A stretch of DNA of 39,646 bases from Caballeronia cordobensis (GCF_001544575.2 NZ_FCNY02000038.1:1-39646); one strand, 5' to 3'; counted from the first letter of the stretch, positions 7,946-16,060 are shown. Numbers and translations are program-made. Notes: a model not told the origin generated them from the sequence alone.

Positions 7946-8082
7946 ATGCAGGCTCATTGCGGCGTGGCGGGGAGAATGGAGGGACTCGGATTATGCCGTC
8001 CGCCCGTGCCGATTCGGGCGGAACGGCGCTTTCGCCACGACGCCAATATGGAATCAGCGGCCCGCGCGGCGCGCCGCCACTT
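7946..8082. repeat. 137-bp tandem duplication, copy 2
   Basis: Directly abuts copy 1 at a period of 137 bp. It carries the true 3' end of the dehydrogenase gene (stop at 8054-8056) and a stray copy of the first four codons of the LysE-type gene at 7946-7957. The three differences from copy 1 (about 2%) suggest the duplication is not very recent. Confidence 0.95.
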
Positions 8083-8926
8083 GTCCGAGGACGGCGAAAT
8101 CCTTGTCGCCGTCGCCGTGAGCGAGGGCATCGACGAGGTTGTCGCGCACGACGCTCGCCACGGGTAGCGGCACGTTCACGGCATCGCCCGCGGCGATCGC
8201 GAGCCGCACGTCCTTGAGGCCCAGCCGCGCCTTGAACAGCGCGGGCTCATAGCGGCGCTCGGCGATCATCTTTCCATAGCCCTGATACACCGGGCCCGGA
8301 AACAGCGAATTCGTGATGACATCGAGCAAGGTCTGCGTCTCGATGCCGTGACCGCTCACGAGCGCCGCCGCTTCGCCGAAGCTTTCTATCGCCGACGCCA
8401 GCATGAAATTCGCCGCGAGCTTGAGCACGTTTGCATGCTGCGGCTCGCTGCCGACGCGCCAGGTTTTCTGGCCGAGGACGTCGAGCACGGGCTGCACGCG
8501 GTCGATCGCCTCGCTCGCGCCCGCCGCGAGAATGTTGAGCTTGCCCGCCGCCGCGACGTCCGGCCGCCCGAGCACCGGCGCGGCCACATACGCCACGCCA
8601 TGTTGCGCATGCAGTTCCGTCAGTTCGACGGCGAGCGCCGCCGAAATCGTCGCCATGTTGACGTGCACGAGGCCCTTCGGCGCATGCTTGACGAGGCCGC
8701 CATCCACGAGCACGGCGCGCAGCGCGGCGTCGTCGGCGAGCATGGAGAACGCGGCGTCGCCGGCGAAGGCCTGCTCGGGCGTATCGACCACGGACGCGCC
8801 CTGATCCGCGAGCGCGCGCGTCTTGTCGCGCGAGCGGTTCCAGACGCGCACCGTATGTCCCGCCTTCAGCGCGTTGCTCGCCATCGCGCCGCCCATTTCG
8901 CCCAATCCGATGAAACCGATATCCAT
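8054..8926 (-). CDS. NAD(P)-dependent beta-hydroxyacid dehydrogenase family oxidoreductase
   Basis: 290 residues, typical for the 3-hydroxyisobutyrate dehydrogenase / GLYR1 group. The Rossmann motif GFIGLGEMGGAMASN is at residues 4-18, and the putative catalytic lysine is in NVLKLAANFML. The substrate-binding motif normally DAPVSGG reads AAPVLGRPDVAAAGKL, a variant seen in a GLYR1-like subgroup, so the substrate cannot be stated. The start is the ATG at 8926 where the Rossmann strand begins; the open frame upstream of it is unrelated. Its last nine codons are within the tandem duplication. Not the same as GarR at 29128-30021. Confidence 0.85.
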   Translation of the reverse strand: MDIGFIGLGEMGGAMASNALKAGHTVRVWNRSRDKTRALADQGASVVDTPEQAFAGDAAFSMLADDAALRAVLVDGGLVKHAPKGLVHVNMATISAALAVELTELHAQHGVAYVAAPVLGRPDVAAAGKLNILAAGASEAIDRVQPVLDVLGQKTWRVGSEPQHANVLKLAANFMLASAIESFGEAAALVSGHGIETQTLLDVITNSLFPGPVYQGYGKMIAERRYEPALFKARLGLKDVRLAIAAGDAVNVPLPVASVVRDNLVDALAHGDGDKDFAVLGQVAARRAGR

Positions 8927-9042
8927 GCTCGCGTGCTCCTGTGCCGTGTCCGCCCGCCGCGCCGCCCTGGCCGCGCGGCCCGAGCGCCAGTAGAGCACAT
9001 CGCGACGAAGCGCGCAGGACCGCGCGATGCGATACTGCTTGC

Positions 9043-9813
9043 ATGGTCAAGGCGCGCTTTCACTTTCATCGCGAACTGAACGATTTCCTCGCTCGATCCC
9101 AGCGCGGGCACACGTTCGCGTGCGCGTGCGCGAAGTCTTCATCGACCAAGCACATGATCGAAGCGCTCGGCGTGCCGCACACGGAAGTCGAGGTGATCGT
9201 GCGCAACGGCGCTGCCACCGGCTTCGACACGCTGATCGAAGCGAACGATCTCATCGAGGTTTATCCCACAGGTCACGCGCCCGAAGGCATGGCGAACGGT
9301 GCGCTGCTACTGCGCCCGCCGCTTCCCGCCGGCGGACTGCGCTTTATCGCGGATGCGCATCTCGGCGGGCTTGCGCAACTGCTGCGCCTGGCGGGCTTCG
9401 ACACGCGTTACGACAACAATTTTCCCGACGAGGAAATCGAGCAGCTCGCGCAGGACGAAGCGCGCATCGTGCTCACGCGCGATCGCGAGTTGCTCAAACG
9501 CCGCAGCGTGCTGCGCGGCTGCTATGTGCGCGCGCTGCAGCCGGACGAACAGTTCCGCGAGGTGTCGGCGCGCTTCGATCTCGCGCCACACGTCCGCGCG
9601 TTCCGTCTCTGCCTGATGTGCAACGCGCCCTTGCGCCCGGCCGGACCCGGCGATATCGACGGCCGCGTGCCCGAAGGCGTGCGCGAGAGGCACTCGCGCT
9701 TCGTCACCTGCGATGTGTGTCGCCGCGTGTTCTGGGAAGGCTCGCACTGGCGGCGCATGCGCGCGCACATCGACGCGCTAGCGGTTCCGTACAATACGGG
9801 CCTTCCCAATTGA
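9043..9813 (+). CDS. Mut7-C RNase-domain protein with ubiquitin-like N-terminus
   Basis: 256 residues. Residues 1 to about 80 resemble the Mut7-C ubiquitin-like (MoaD/ThiS-type) domain. Residues about 98-235 form the Mut7-C PIN-like domain: FIADAHLGGLAQLLRLAGFD carries the first acidic residue, and LTRDREL (144-150) the second. A zinc ribbon is formed by CLMC (190-193) and CDVC (223-226). The family is predicted to be a ribonuclease; its cellular target is unknown. The start is the ATG at 9043. Confidence 0.85.
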   Translation: MVKARFHFHRELNDFLARSQRGHTFACACAKSSSTKHMIEALGVPHTEVEVIVRNGAATGFDTLIEANDLIEVYPTGHAPEGMANGALLLRPPLPAGGLRFIADAHLGGLAQLLRLAGFDTRYDNNFPDEEIEQLAQDEARIVLTRDRELLKRRSVLRGCYVRALQPDEQFREVSARFDLAPHVRAFRLCLMCNAPLRPAGPGDIDGRVPEGVRERHSRFVTCDVCRRVFWEGSHWRRMRAHIDALAVPYNTGLPN

Positions 9814-9833
9814 TCGTCGCCCCGGAGCATCGC

Positions 9834-10103
9834 GTGAACAAATTCCAACTGGAACAGAACAAGGCCTTCAAACTCGCCAACGATTTGAAGCAAGGCGGCC
9901 GCGCGCGCGCAGGCGCGGCGGATGAGCAGAAAATCGACCGGCGCGAGCAGCGCAAGCTGGATCAGGCGAAAGGGCTCGTGCCGTTCGCCTGCAAGCTCGA
10001 TGAAAAGCTCGTGAAGCAGTTGAAGGATCGCGCTGACGCGCACGAAGGCGGGATGACGGAAGCGCTGGCGGAGTTGCTGGTGAAGGCGGGATTGGAGCGG
10101 TAG
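9834..10103 (+). CDS. small basic protein, C-terminal half ribbon-helix-helix-like
   Basis: 89 residues, GTG start at 9834 after CGGAG. The first 45 residues are highly charged and coiled-coil prone (many Lys, Arg, Gln, Glu). The C-terminal part (47-88) reads as a strand LVPFACKLDEKL followed by two helices with a turn at EGG, the layout of ribbon-helix-helix DNA-binding proteins; this is pattern reading only. It begins 20 bases after the Mut7-C gene and may be co-transcribed. Its stop is three bases from the stop of the convergent toxin-like gene. Confidence 0.65.
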   Translation: MNKFQLEQNKAFKLANDLKQGGRARAGAADEQKIDRREQRKLDQAKGLVPFACKLDEKLVKQLKDRADAHEGGMTEALAELLVKAGLER

Positions 10104-10106
10104 GCG

Positions 10107-10370
10107 TTATTTGTCGCCGTAGTGGCCGCGACAATGGACGATGACTAGAGTCTCATCCGAAACCTCGTAGACGAGCTGATTCTCTTCGTCGATCCAGCGC
10201 GACCACAGCGCCCCGGTGCGTGGCTGCGGCTTGCCCGTGCCGGTGAACGGGCTTCTGCTGCATTCTGTAACGAGGCGCGTTATTTTCTTGAAGGTTTTCG
10301 GATTTGACGCGCGCACAAGATGGTATTCGTCCCAGGCGGTCGGTGAGAACCGAATTTCGCGCACAATCAT
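10107..10370 (-). CDS. Txe/YoeB-family toxin homologue, probably inactive
   Basis: 87 residues, full length for the family. Similarity is clear: FSPTAWDEYHLV at the start, FKKITRLVTECSRSPFTGTGKP in the middle, and CRGHY near the end. YoeB toxins are ribosome-dependent mRNA interferases. Against E. coli YoeB, the catalytic E46 (in GKPEP) is Q49, the catalytic R65 is Q65, the second Arg of WSRR is Trp59, and about three residues are missing before WSR; only H83 and Y84 remain. I infer loss of nuclease activity. The normal partner antitoxin should overlap the start from upstream but no intact one exists there. Confidence 0.85.
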   Translation of the reverse strand: MIVREIRFSPTAWDEYHLVRASNPKTFKKITRLVTECSRSPFTGTGKPQPRTGALWSRWIDEENQLVYEVSDETLVIVHCRGHYGDK

Positions 10371-10509
10371 TCCGCCTGCTTCGTTCGCTTCACAAGATAT
10401 GCCGCGTGCGCGGCACTCGCGAAGACTTCTCGCCGAGCGACGCGTTCAACCGCCCCGCCTCCCGCGCCTCATCATAATCACGCTCTATTAATTCAACCAT
10501 CCTAACCAT
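10367..10509 (-). pseudogene. possible antitoxin remnant upstream of the YoeB-like gene
   Basis: Two short minus-strand frames cover this stretch. One starts with ATG at 10509 (second ATG at 10500), reads MVRMVELIERDYDEAREAGR and stops at 10390. The other, without a start codon, is open from about 10468, ends in AYLVKRTKQAE and its TGA overlaps the toxin ATG as ATGA, the classic antitoxin-toxin junction. Joined by one frameshift they would make about 50 residues, still shorter than a YefM protein and without its recognisable N-terminus. The decayed-antitoxin reading rests on position and overlap, not on similarity. Confidence 0.35.
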
Positions 10510-10602
10510 TTTCCGCCCTCGCACTCGCACAACGACGGGCGAATTATCGCCGCCCCCGCCCGCGCTGCGCCACCTGTCCGAACGGAATAGGAATAACCGC
10601 CC

Positions 10603-10914
10603 TCACACGCTCCCCTCCTTCTCGATCACCAGAATCCGCGCCTCGCCGACCGGCTCCGCGAAATGCTCGTCGCCCGCCTGCGCATGGAAAATGTCGCCCG
10701 CGCGCAGCGTCAGCGTGCGCTCGCCGCCCTCGCCGCGCACATGCATGCGCACTTCGCCCTGCATCACGGCAAACACCTCCTCGCCGTCGTTCACGTGCCA
10801 TTTGTACGGCTGGTCGGTCCAGTGCAGACGGCACGACGTGCCGTTCATCACGCAGATATCGAGCGCGCCCCATGCGCGCTCGGCCGTGAACTTGCCGCTT
10901 TCGATCACTTTCAT
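10603..10914 (-). CDS. cupin-domain protein
   Basis: 103 residues, one small beta-barrel cupin. First cupin motif with metal-ligand type residues: WHVNDGEEVFAVMQGEVRMHV; second motif: GDIFHAQAGDEHFAEPVGEARIL. The ATG at 10914 is 11 bases from the stop of the MFS gene upstream, so the two form an operon. Small cupins of this kind bind small acids or sugars or act as isomerases; the exact role is unknown. A link to the transporter's substrate is a reasonable inference. Confidence 0.85.
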   Translation of the reverse strand: MKVIESGKFTAERAWGALDICVMNGTSCRLHWTDQPYKWHVNDGEEVFAVMQGEVRMHVRGEGGERTLTLRAGDIFHAQAGDEHFAEPVGEARILVIEKEGSV

Positions 10915-10925
10915 TGGATTGCCGC

Positions 10926-12215
10926 CTATCGGATGAAATCGCGCGCTTCGTCGACGTCCACGTGACGGGTCGAGGGAATCCACGCCACCGCGATCAACGA
11001 AAGCACGATGCCGCCCATCACGTAAAAGGTGGGCGCGAGTTGCGATTCCGTGACGCGGATCAGCCACGTCACGATAAATTGCCCGAAGCCGCCGAAGATC
11101 ATCACCGCGATGTTGTACGCGAGCGAGAGCCCCGTCGAGCGCACATGCGCCGGAAACAGCTCGGCGATGAGCGCGCCGAACGGCCCATAGTAGCCCGAGA
11201 GCGCGATTGACAGCAGCGCCTGCACGATGACGAGCCGCATCACGCTCGGCTCCGCCGCGAGCCACGCGAAAAGCGGATAAATGATGACGAGCGTGATCGC
11301 GAGCGACCACATCGTCAGCCCCTTGCGCCCGATGCGATCCGACCACGCGCCCGTGATCGGCGAAAGCACCGTCAACAAGAGATTGCCGACGATCAGCGCC
11401 GTGAACGACTGCCCGAACGGCAGCTTCAGTTGCTTGACGGCGAACGTCGGCAGATAGGCGATCAGCACGTACACCGTGACCGTCAGCGCGATCACCGAGC
11501 CGAGGCCGCACAGCACTTCGCGGCTATGCGTGCCGAACACTTCGCCGAGCGTCGCGCGGCGCGCGGTTTTCTTCGCGTGCAGGAACGCTTCGGTATCGGC
11601 CATGTTGCGGCGGATATACAACCCGATCGGCCCGATGACCAGCCCGAGGATGAAAGGCACGCGCCAGCCCCACGAATCGAGCGCCTCGGGCGAGAGGCCG
11701 CGCGAAATCGCCGCGCCGACGATCGCGCCGAGCAACAGCGAGGCCGCCTGGCTCGCCATCTGGAAGCTGCCGTAAAAACCGCGCTTCGAGAACGGCGCGG
11801 CTTCGATCAGGAGCGCCGTCGAACTGCCAAACTCGCCGCCCGCAGAGAAGCCCTGCAGAAGACGAGCAAACACGATGACGAGCGGCGCGCCGATGCCGAT
11901 GGCGGAATACGGCGGCGCGATCGCCAGCAGGAGAATGCCGAGCGTCATCAGTCCGATGACGAGCGTGAGCGCCGCCTTGCGCCCCGCGCGATCCGCATAG
12001 AGACCGAGCACGATGCCGCCGACCGGCCGCATCACGAAGGCGACGCCGAAGGTCGCCGTGGTCAGAAGAACCGATGAGTAGTCGCTGTCGCTCGGAAAGA
12101 ACAGCCGGGCGATGACCACCGTCATGAAGCCGAACACCGTGAAGTCGTACCACTCAAGCGCGTTGCCGATGACCGCCGCCGTCACGGCGCGCGGATTCAA
12201 TGGTCTTCCTGGCAT
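10926..12215 (-). CDS. MFS transporter, metabolite:H+ symporter (MHS) family
   Basis: 429 residues with about 12 membrane helices. It begins with the MHS signature GNALEWYDFTVFGFM and has MRPVGGIVLGLYADRAGRKAAL in the first inner loop and FARLLQGFSAGGEFGSS after helix 4, as in the proline/betaine, shikimate, citrate and alpha-ketoglutarate carriers. The start is the ATG at 12215, preceded by AGGGG. It is followed by a cupin gene in the same operon. The substrate is undetermined; organic acids are most common for the family. Confidence 0.88.
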   Translation of the reverse strand: MPGRPLNPRAVTAAVIGNALEWYDFTVFGFMTVVIARLFFPSDSDYSSVLLTTATFGVAFVMRPVGGIVLGLYADRAGRKAALTLVIGLMTLGILLLAIAPPYSAIGIGAPLVIVFARLLQGFSAGGEFGSSTALLIEAAPFSKRGFYGSFQMASQAASLLLGAIVGAAISRGLSPEALDSWGWRVPFILGLVIGPIGLYIRRNMADTEAFLHAKKTARRATLGEVFGTHSREVLCGLGSVIALTVTVYVLIAYLPTFAVKQLKLPFGQSFTALIVGNLLLTVLSPITGAWSDRIGRKGLTMWSLAITLVIIYPLFAWLAAEPSVMRLVIVQALLSIALSGYYGPFGALIAELFPAHVRSTGLSLAYNIAVMIFGGFGQFIVTWLIRVTESQLAPTFYVMGGIVLSLIAVAWIPSTRHVDVDEARDFIR

Positions 12216-12396
12216 GCGTTCCCCTAAGTCATGGGTGTCGTGCTGGGCCGGCGACGTGATGTGTGCGAGCCCGCTCGTCTCCTCGTCCGCGCTTGGCGTA
12301 AAGATTCACGCGCGCGGCTCTTTTTGCCTTGGCGAGTGTAAAGACGGATTTTCTCCTGAGCAAGCTAATTACAAGCGAAGGAACACACGCGAAGAA

Positions 12397-12428
12397 AAGC
12401 GCGCCGGGCCTTTCGGCCGGGCGCGCTT
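12397..12428 (-). terminator. terminator downstream of the HiPIP gene
   Basis: 14-bp stem with one mismatch (AAGCGCGCCGGGCC / GGCCGGGCGCGCTT) and, read on the minus strand, a stable GAAA tetraloop followed by TTTTCTTC. It starts about 40 bases after the HiPIP stop. The rest of 12216-12468 holds the promoter of the MFS gene and no other gene. Confidence 0.75.
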
Positions 12429-12468
12429 CCCGGATCATGCGGATGTTGCCGGCCTTGCCGGTCTTACG

Positions 12469-12786
12469 TCATGCCTTCTTCACATAGGCGCTGCACCAGC
12501 CCTTCGATGCGACCTGCTTGCCGGGGAACATCGGGCACGGCGCATAGGCGTCGGTGGCCTTGCCTTGATAGAACTGACAGTTGCCGCAATCCTGGCCGGC
12601 GGCGTACTTCGCGAACTTGGCCTTGTCGACCTTGCTCGCGTCTTCCTTGTAGCCGAGCGCTTGCGCGGTGGGATCGCTTTCGGGGACTTTGGGGGCGTCG
12701 GCAGCCAGCGCGACGCGCGATCCGAGCGCGAACGTCGAGGCGACGCCCACGCTGGTAATGAGAAACGTGCGACGTGATGTCTTCAT
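12469..12786 (-). CDS. high-potential iron-sulfur protein (HiPIP)
   Basis: 105 residues. A twin-arginine signal (SRRTFLITSVGV at residues 4-15, cleavage near ALA-A, about residue 28-29) exports the folded protein to the periplasm. The four cluster ligands are C67, C70, C84 and C98 in the pattern CGNCQFY...APCPMFPG...GWCSAY, the HiPIP layout. The protein carries a [4Fe-4S] cluster and acts as a soluble electron carrier to terminal oxidases or other periplasmic enzymes. Single gene; start ATG at 12786 after GGAGTGAG. Confidence 0.95.
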   Translation of the reverse strand: MKTSRRTFLITSVGVASTFALGSRVALAADAPKVPESDPTAQALGYKEDASKVDKAKFAKYAAGQDCGNCQFYQGKATDAYAPCPMFPGKQVASKGWCSAYVKKA

Positions 12787-12919
12787 GGTGACTCACTCCA
12801 TGTTGTATTGGGGGATATGCGCCGTTCTTGGCGACGGCGATGTCCGAGCATATCAACCTGGAAGCGTGTCGACGACGTCAAATGTTAGAGATAAGCGGCG
12901 TTAGAAAGTCGCACGTAAG

Positions 12920-14020
12920 TTAGCGCGCCATGTCGGCGACGCGCTCCGCGATCGCCAGCGACGCGGTCAGTCCCGGCGACTCGATGCCGAACAGATTCAC
13001 GAGTCCCGGCACGCCGTGCGCCGACTTGCCCTGAATCATGAAATCGGCGGCCGCCTGCCCCGGCCCGGACAGCTTCGGACGGATGCCCGCGTAGGCGGGC
13101 TGCAACGCGTCCTCGGGCAGGCCCGGCCAGTACGCGCGAATCGCGGCGTAGAAGGAATCCGCACGGCGCGGATCGACGTCATAGTTGAGCGCGGGCACCC
13201 ATTCGACGTCCGGGCCGAACTTCGCCTGCCCGCCGAGATCGATCGTCAGATGCACGCCGAGGCCCGCTTCATTGGGCATCGGATAGATGAGCCGCTCGAA
13301 TGGCGCGCGCCCGCTCACGCTGAAATAGTTGCCCTTCGCGAAGTAGAGCGGCGGCACGTGCCGGTCGTCGAGACCGCGAATGCTGCGCGCGATTTCGTTC
13401 GCATGCAGCCCCGCGCTGTTGATGAGATACGACGCGCGAAAGCGCGCCGGCGACTCACCGCCCGTCTCGACGATGAAGCAGCCCTCGCGCGCGTCGATGG
13501 ACGCGACCGGCGTATGGAACACGATGTTCGCGCCGTGCTTCTCGGCTTCGCCCTGCAGCGCGAGCATGTACTGATGACTATCGACGATGCCCGTCAGCGG
13601 CGAATACACCGCCTCGACGCATTGCAGTTGCGGCTCCATCTCCGCCGCCTCCGCGCCGCTGATGCGCACGAGCCCCTTCACGCGATTCTCGGTGCCCTTC
13701 TGCTCCAGCGCCGCGAGTTGCGGCACCTGATTGCGCGCCGTGGCGACGAGCAGCTTGCCGCACTGCCGGTGCGGCACGTTATGCGCCTGACAGAACGCGT
13801 ACAGCATGTCGCGCCCGCGCACGCACAGTTCCGCCTTCAGCGAGCCGCGCGGGTAATAGATGCCCGCGTGGATCACCTCGCTGTTGCGCGAACTCGTACC
13901 GATGCCGATGCCCTCGCCCGACTCCAGCACGATGACTTCGCGTCCGCGCATCGCAAGCGCCCGCGCGATCGCCAGTCCGATGACGCCCGCTCCGATTACC
14001 ACACACTCGATCCGATCCAT
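12920..14020 (-). CDS. FAD-dependent oxidoreductase, L-2-hydroxyglutarate dehydrogenase-like
   Basis: 366 residues of the DAO/GlpA fold. The FAD-binding motif VVIGAGVIGLAIARAL lies at residues 6-21, with the acidic end of the second strand (VIVLES) close by and the SRNSEVIHAGIYYP motif that is characteristic of the LhgO/L2HGDH group. The C-terminal GVPGLVNLFGIESPGLTASLA is the closing FAD contact. LhgO oxidises L-2-hydroxyglutarate to 2-oxoglutarate with electrons passed to quinone; related members act on other 2-hydroxyacids, so the substrate is likely but not certain. The start is the ATG at 14020, with GGGAAGAG upstream; the longer open frame adds an unrelated peptide. Confidence 0.85.
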   Translation of the reverse strand: MDRIECVVIGAGVIGLAIARALAMRGREVIVLESGEGIGIGTSSRNSEVIHAGIYYPRGSLKAELCVRGRDMLYAFCQAHNVPHRQCGKLLVATARNQVPQLAALEQKGTENRVKGLVRISGAEAAEMEPQLQCVEAVYSPLTGIVDSHQYMLALQGEAEKHGANIVFHTPVASIDAREGCFIVETGGESPARFRASYLINSAGLHANEIARSIRGLDDRHVPPLYFAKGNYFSVSGRAPFERLIYPMPNEAGLGVHLTIDLGGQAKFGPDVEWVPALNYDVDPRRADSFYAAIRAYWPGLPEDALQPAYAGIRPKLSGPGQAAADFMIQGKSAHGVPGLVNLFGIESPGLTASLAIAERVADMAR

Positions 14021-14141
14021 GTCTCTTCCCGCCGCAGATTTCTTCCCAATTATTTTACGTTCGGGACTGTTGCGAGATACACAACAAACGCACGCCGATT
14101 CCCTCGTTTTCCGGTGTAATTCAGAAAAAGGCAAGAATCTG

Positions 14142-14182
14142 GCCGCCAGATGTCAAAAATGACAGGTTTTGGCGGCTTTTTT
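14142..14182 (+). terminator. terminator-like hairpin with plus-strand T run
   Basis: Two-part stem: GCCGCCA / TGGCGGC enclosing TGTCA-AAAA-TGACA, followed by six T. No plus-strand gene ends nearby; the flanking genes are both on the minus strand. It may therefore block antisense transcription or act as a structure in the leader of the oxidoreductase mRNA. Confidence 0.5.
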
Positions 14183-14205
14183 GGCAATTTCGAAAACACG
14201 GCTTT

Positions 14206-15183
14206 TCAAAAACCGATGGCCTTTTTTCGCGAATTCCGGTCGAGTTGAATGTCGCGGGCCTCAACGTGATGCCTGCCGTCGATGCGCGCGTTGCCGAACG
14301 CGTTCAGCATCGCACGCCGCATGCCGCGCGGCGACGCCCGCGTGAGCGCGTCGAGCGGCGCATCGCCGAGCGTTTCCGGAAAGCGCGCGCCCCACGCGTG
14401 CGCATCGCGAATTTCGGCGTAAATCGCCTGCGCGATGCGGCGCGCGCCCTCGCGGTCCGGCGCCGGAATCTCATAGACGTTCATGCGGTTCAGCAGCGGC
14501 TCGGGAATCGCGCGCGCGTCGTTGGCGGTGGCGATCCACACGACGTTGCCCGCGTTGATCGGCACTTCGGCGAATTCGTCGATGAACGTCTGCGCCGTGT
14601 CGTGCTCCAGCAGCGCGTAAAGCGCGCCGAGCGGATCGTATTGCGCGTCGCCGGTGGCCTTGTCGATTTCATCGACGGTCATCACGGGGTTGGCGTAGCT
14701 GCCGTTCACGAGCGCATCGAATACCTTTCCCGGCTTGGCATTGCGCCATTGCGACGACGCCCCCGACAGAATCCAGCCCGCCGTCAGCGAACTCATCGCG
14801 ACGTAATGACAGCTCGTGCCAAGCAGCCGCGCCAGTTGCTTCGCGAAGTGCGTCTTGCCGATGCCCGGCTCGCCGAGCAGCAGCATCGGCATGAGTTCCA
14901 GGCGGTCGTCGGTTTCGAGACACAGCGCAATCTGCTTGCGGATATCGTCGAGCGGCTCCTCGAAATTCGGCAGCGTGGCCGCGAGGTCGTCGATCGACGG
15001 CATGCGGTTCGGCTTCACGCAAAAGCGCAGATTGCCTACCTTGAGCATCTTTTCGTAAGTCGCGCGCAAGGCGTCGCTGGCGCCTTCGGACAGATCGTTG
15101 AGCGCGGTTTCCACGTCGTCGAGACTGTAAACCTTGCTGAACGATGCCACCGCGAGTTCCTGTTTGATCACGGCCGTCGTCAT
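14206..15183 (-). CDS. AAA+ ATPase, Lon/MoxR-like, without protease domain
   Basis: 325 residues. An N-terminal segment of about 95 residues precedes a AAA+ module: Walker A GEPGIGKT at 104-111, Walker B VMTVDEIDK at 167-175, sensor 1 VVWIATAND, and the arginine-finger region PLLNRMNVYEI. The stretch SSLTAGWILSGASSQWRNAK resembles the Lon ATPase, but no Lon serine-lysine protease domain follows, and no protease or VWA gene is adjacent. A stand-alone chaperone or remodelling ATPase is inferred. The ATG at 15183 is preferred because GGGG lies six bases upstream; the ATG at 15198 has no ribosome site. Confidence 0.85.
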   Translation of the reverse strand: MTTAVIKQELAVASFSKVYSLDDVETALNDLSEGASDALRATYEKMLKVGNLRFCVKPNRMPSIDDLAATLPNFEEPLDDIRKQIALCLETDDRLELMPMLLLGEPGIGKTHFAKQLARLLGTSCHYVAMSSLTAGWILSGASSQWRNAKPGKVFDALVNGSYANPVMTVDEIDKATGDAQYDPLGALYALLEHDTAQTFIDEFAEVPINAGNVVWIATANDARAIPEPLLNRMNVYEIPAPDREGARRIAQAIYAEIRDAHAWGARFPETLGDAPLDALTRASPRGMRRAMLNAFGNARIDGRHHVEARDIQLDRNSRKKAIGF

Positions 15184-15492
15184 GTCACACCCCGTCATTT
15201 TTTATGTCGACGAGTCCAGTGTATCGACGCCAAAAGGCCACGCAAGCGAGCAGTCGAACGCGTGTGCTGCTAACCGCACCAAGCCTTTCGCCGATAAAGT
15301 CGCGATCCGCGCGGGCCGGGTATGATCGTCGTGACCGATGCGGCGAGCAGGTTCGAAACATGCTGTTTCTTCTGCCGTGCTGAACCGGATGCGCGCCGCC
15401 GTGTCACACGAATTCGCCGGGAACGCCGATCCCGCGGCCGCTCGACAACGCGTGCCGCCATCCGAACAGTCCGCGCGCAGGAGTCGCCTTCA
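15184..15492. other. divergent intergenic region
   Basis: 309 bases between the AAA ATPase start and the start of a secreted protein on the other strand. The plus-strand open frame that covers part of it has no ribosome site or family similarity. A TATGAT at about 15321 could be a -10 element for the plus-strand gene. Nothing else is seen. Confidence 0.4.
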
Positions 15493-16011
15493 ATGCACAA
15501 CACGATACGAACCGCTTTTCTGAACGCCGCGCTCATCGCGGCCGCCTGCTTCGCCGCCGGCGCGCAGGCGCAAATCGCGCCGCCGCAACCCGTGAACTGG
15601 GAGTTGCAGGTCGTGCGCGACGGCCAGCAGATCGACTCGTTCGCCGCCACGACCAACGTCGGCCAGGCGCGCACCGATACGCACCACAACAAGGTCAAGA
15701 ATCGGGTCGGCTGCGCCGATCAGCCCGCGGGGGACATCGACCTGCAACGCACGCTCACGGTCTCGCCGACGCACGCGAGCGCCGACGACATCACGCTCGC
15801 CATCGACGCGCAGGAAACCCTGCAGGACGACAGCACGCGCGTGTCGCCATCCGGCTGCAAGCTGCCGCCGGTGCCGCGCCAGGTGAGCGCGTCGCACCCG
15901 GGCATGGTGCTCAAGCCGGGCGAATGGCAGCAATGGCAGATCATCGAAAGCAATCCGTCGCTCGCCTACCGCGTGCGCGCGAGCCTCGGTGCGGCCACGG
16001 CGGCGCAATGA
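15493..16011 (+). CDS. secreted protein of unknown function
   Basis: 172 residues with a signal peptide (hydrophobic ALIAAACFAAG, cleavage after AQA near residue 27). The mature domain is beta-rich, with two cysteines (VGCADQ and SGCKLPP) that could pair. I do not recognise the family. It starts at the ATG at 15493, nine bases after AGGAG. Single gene followed by the phosphodiesterase-fold gene about 50 bases on. Confidence 0.75.
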   Translation: MHNTIRTAFLNAALIAAACFAAGAQAQIAPPQPVNWELQVVRDGQQIDSFAATTNVGQARTDTHHNKVKNRVGCADQPAGDIDLQRTLTVSPTHASADDITLAIDAQETLQDDSTRVSPSGCKLPPVPRQVSASHPGMVLKPGEWQQWQIIESNPSLAYRVRASLGAATAAQ

Positions 16012-16060
16012 TCATCGCGGTGGCATAGACTCAAAGTCCGCCGCTCGACACGAACAACGC

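Noticed and set aside
15989..16060. Longer start for the EEP-family gene overlapping the secreted protein gene
   Set aside because: The extra 24 residues are basic and unlike the family; the ATG at 16061 suits the fold.
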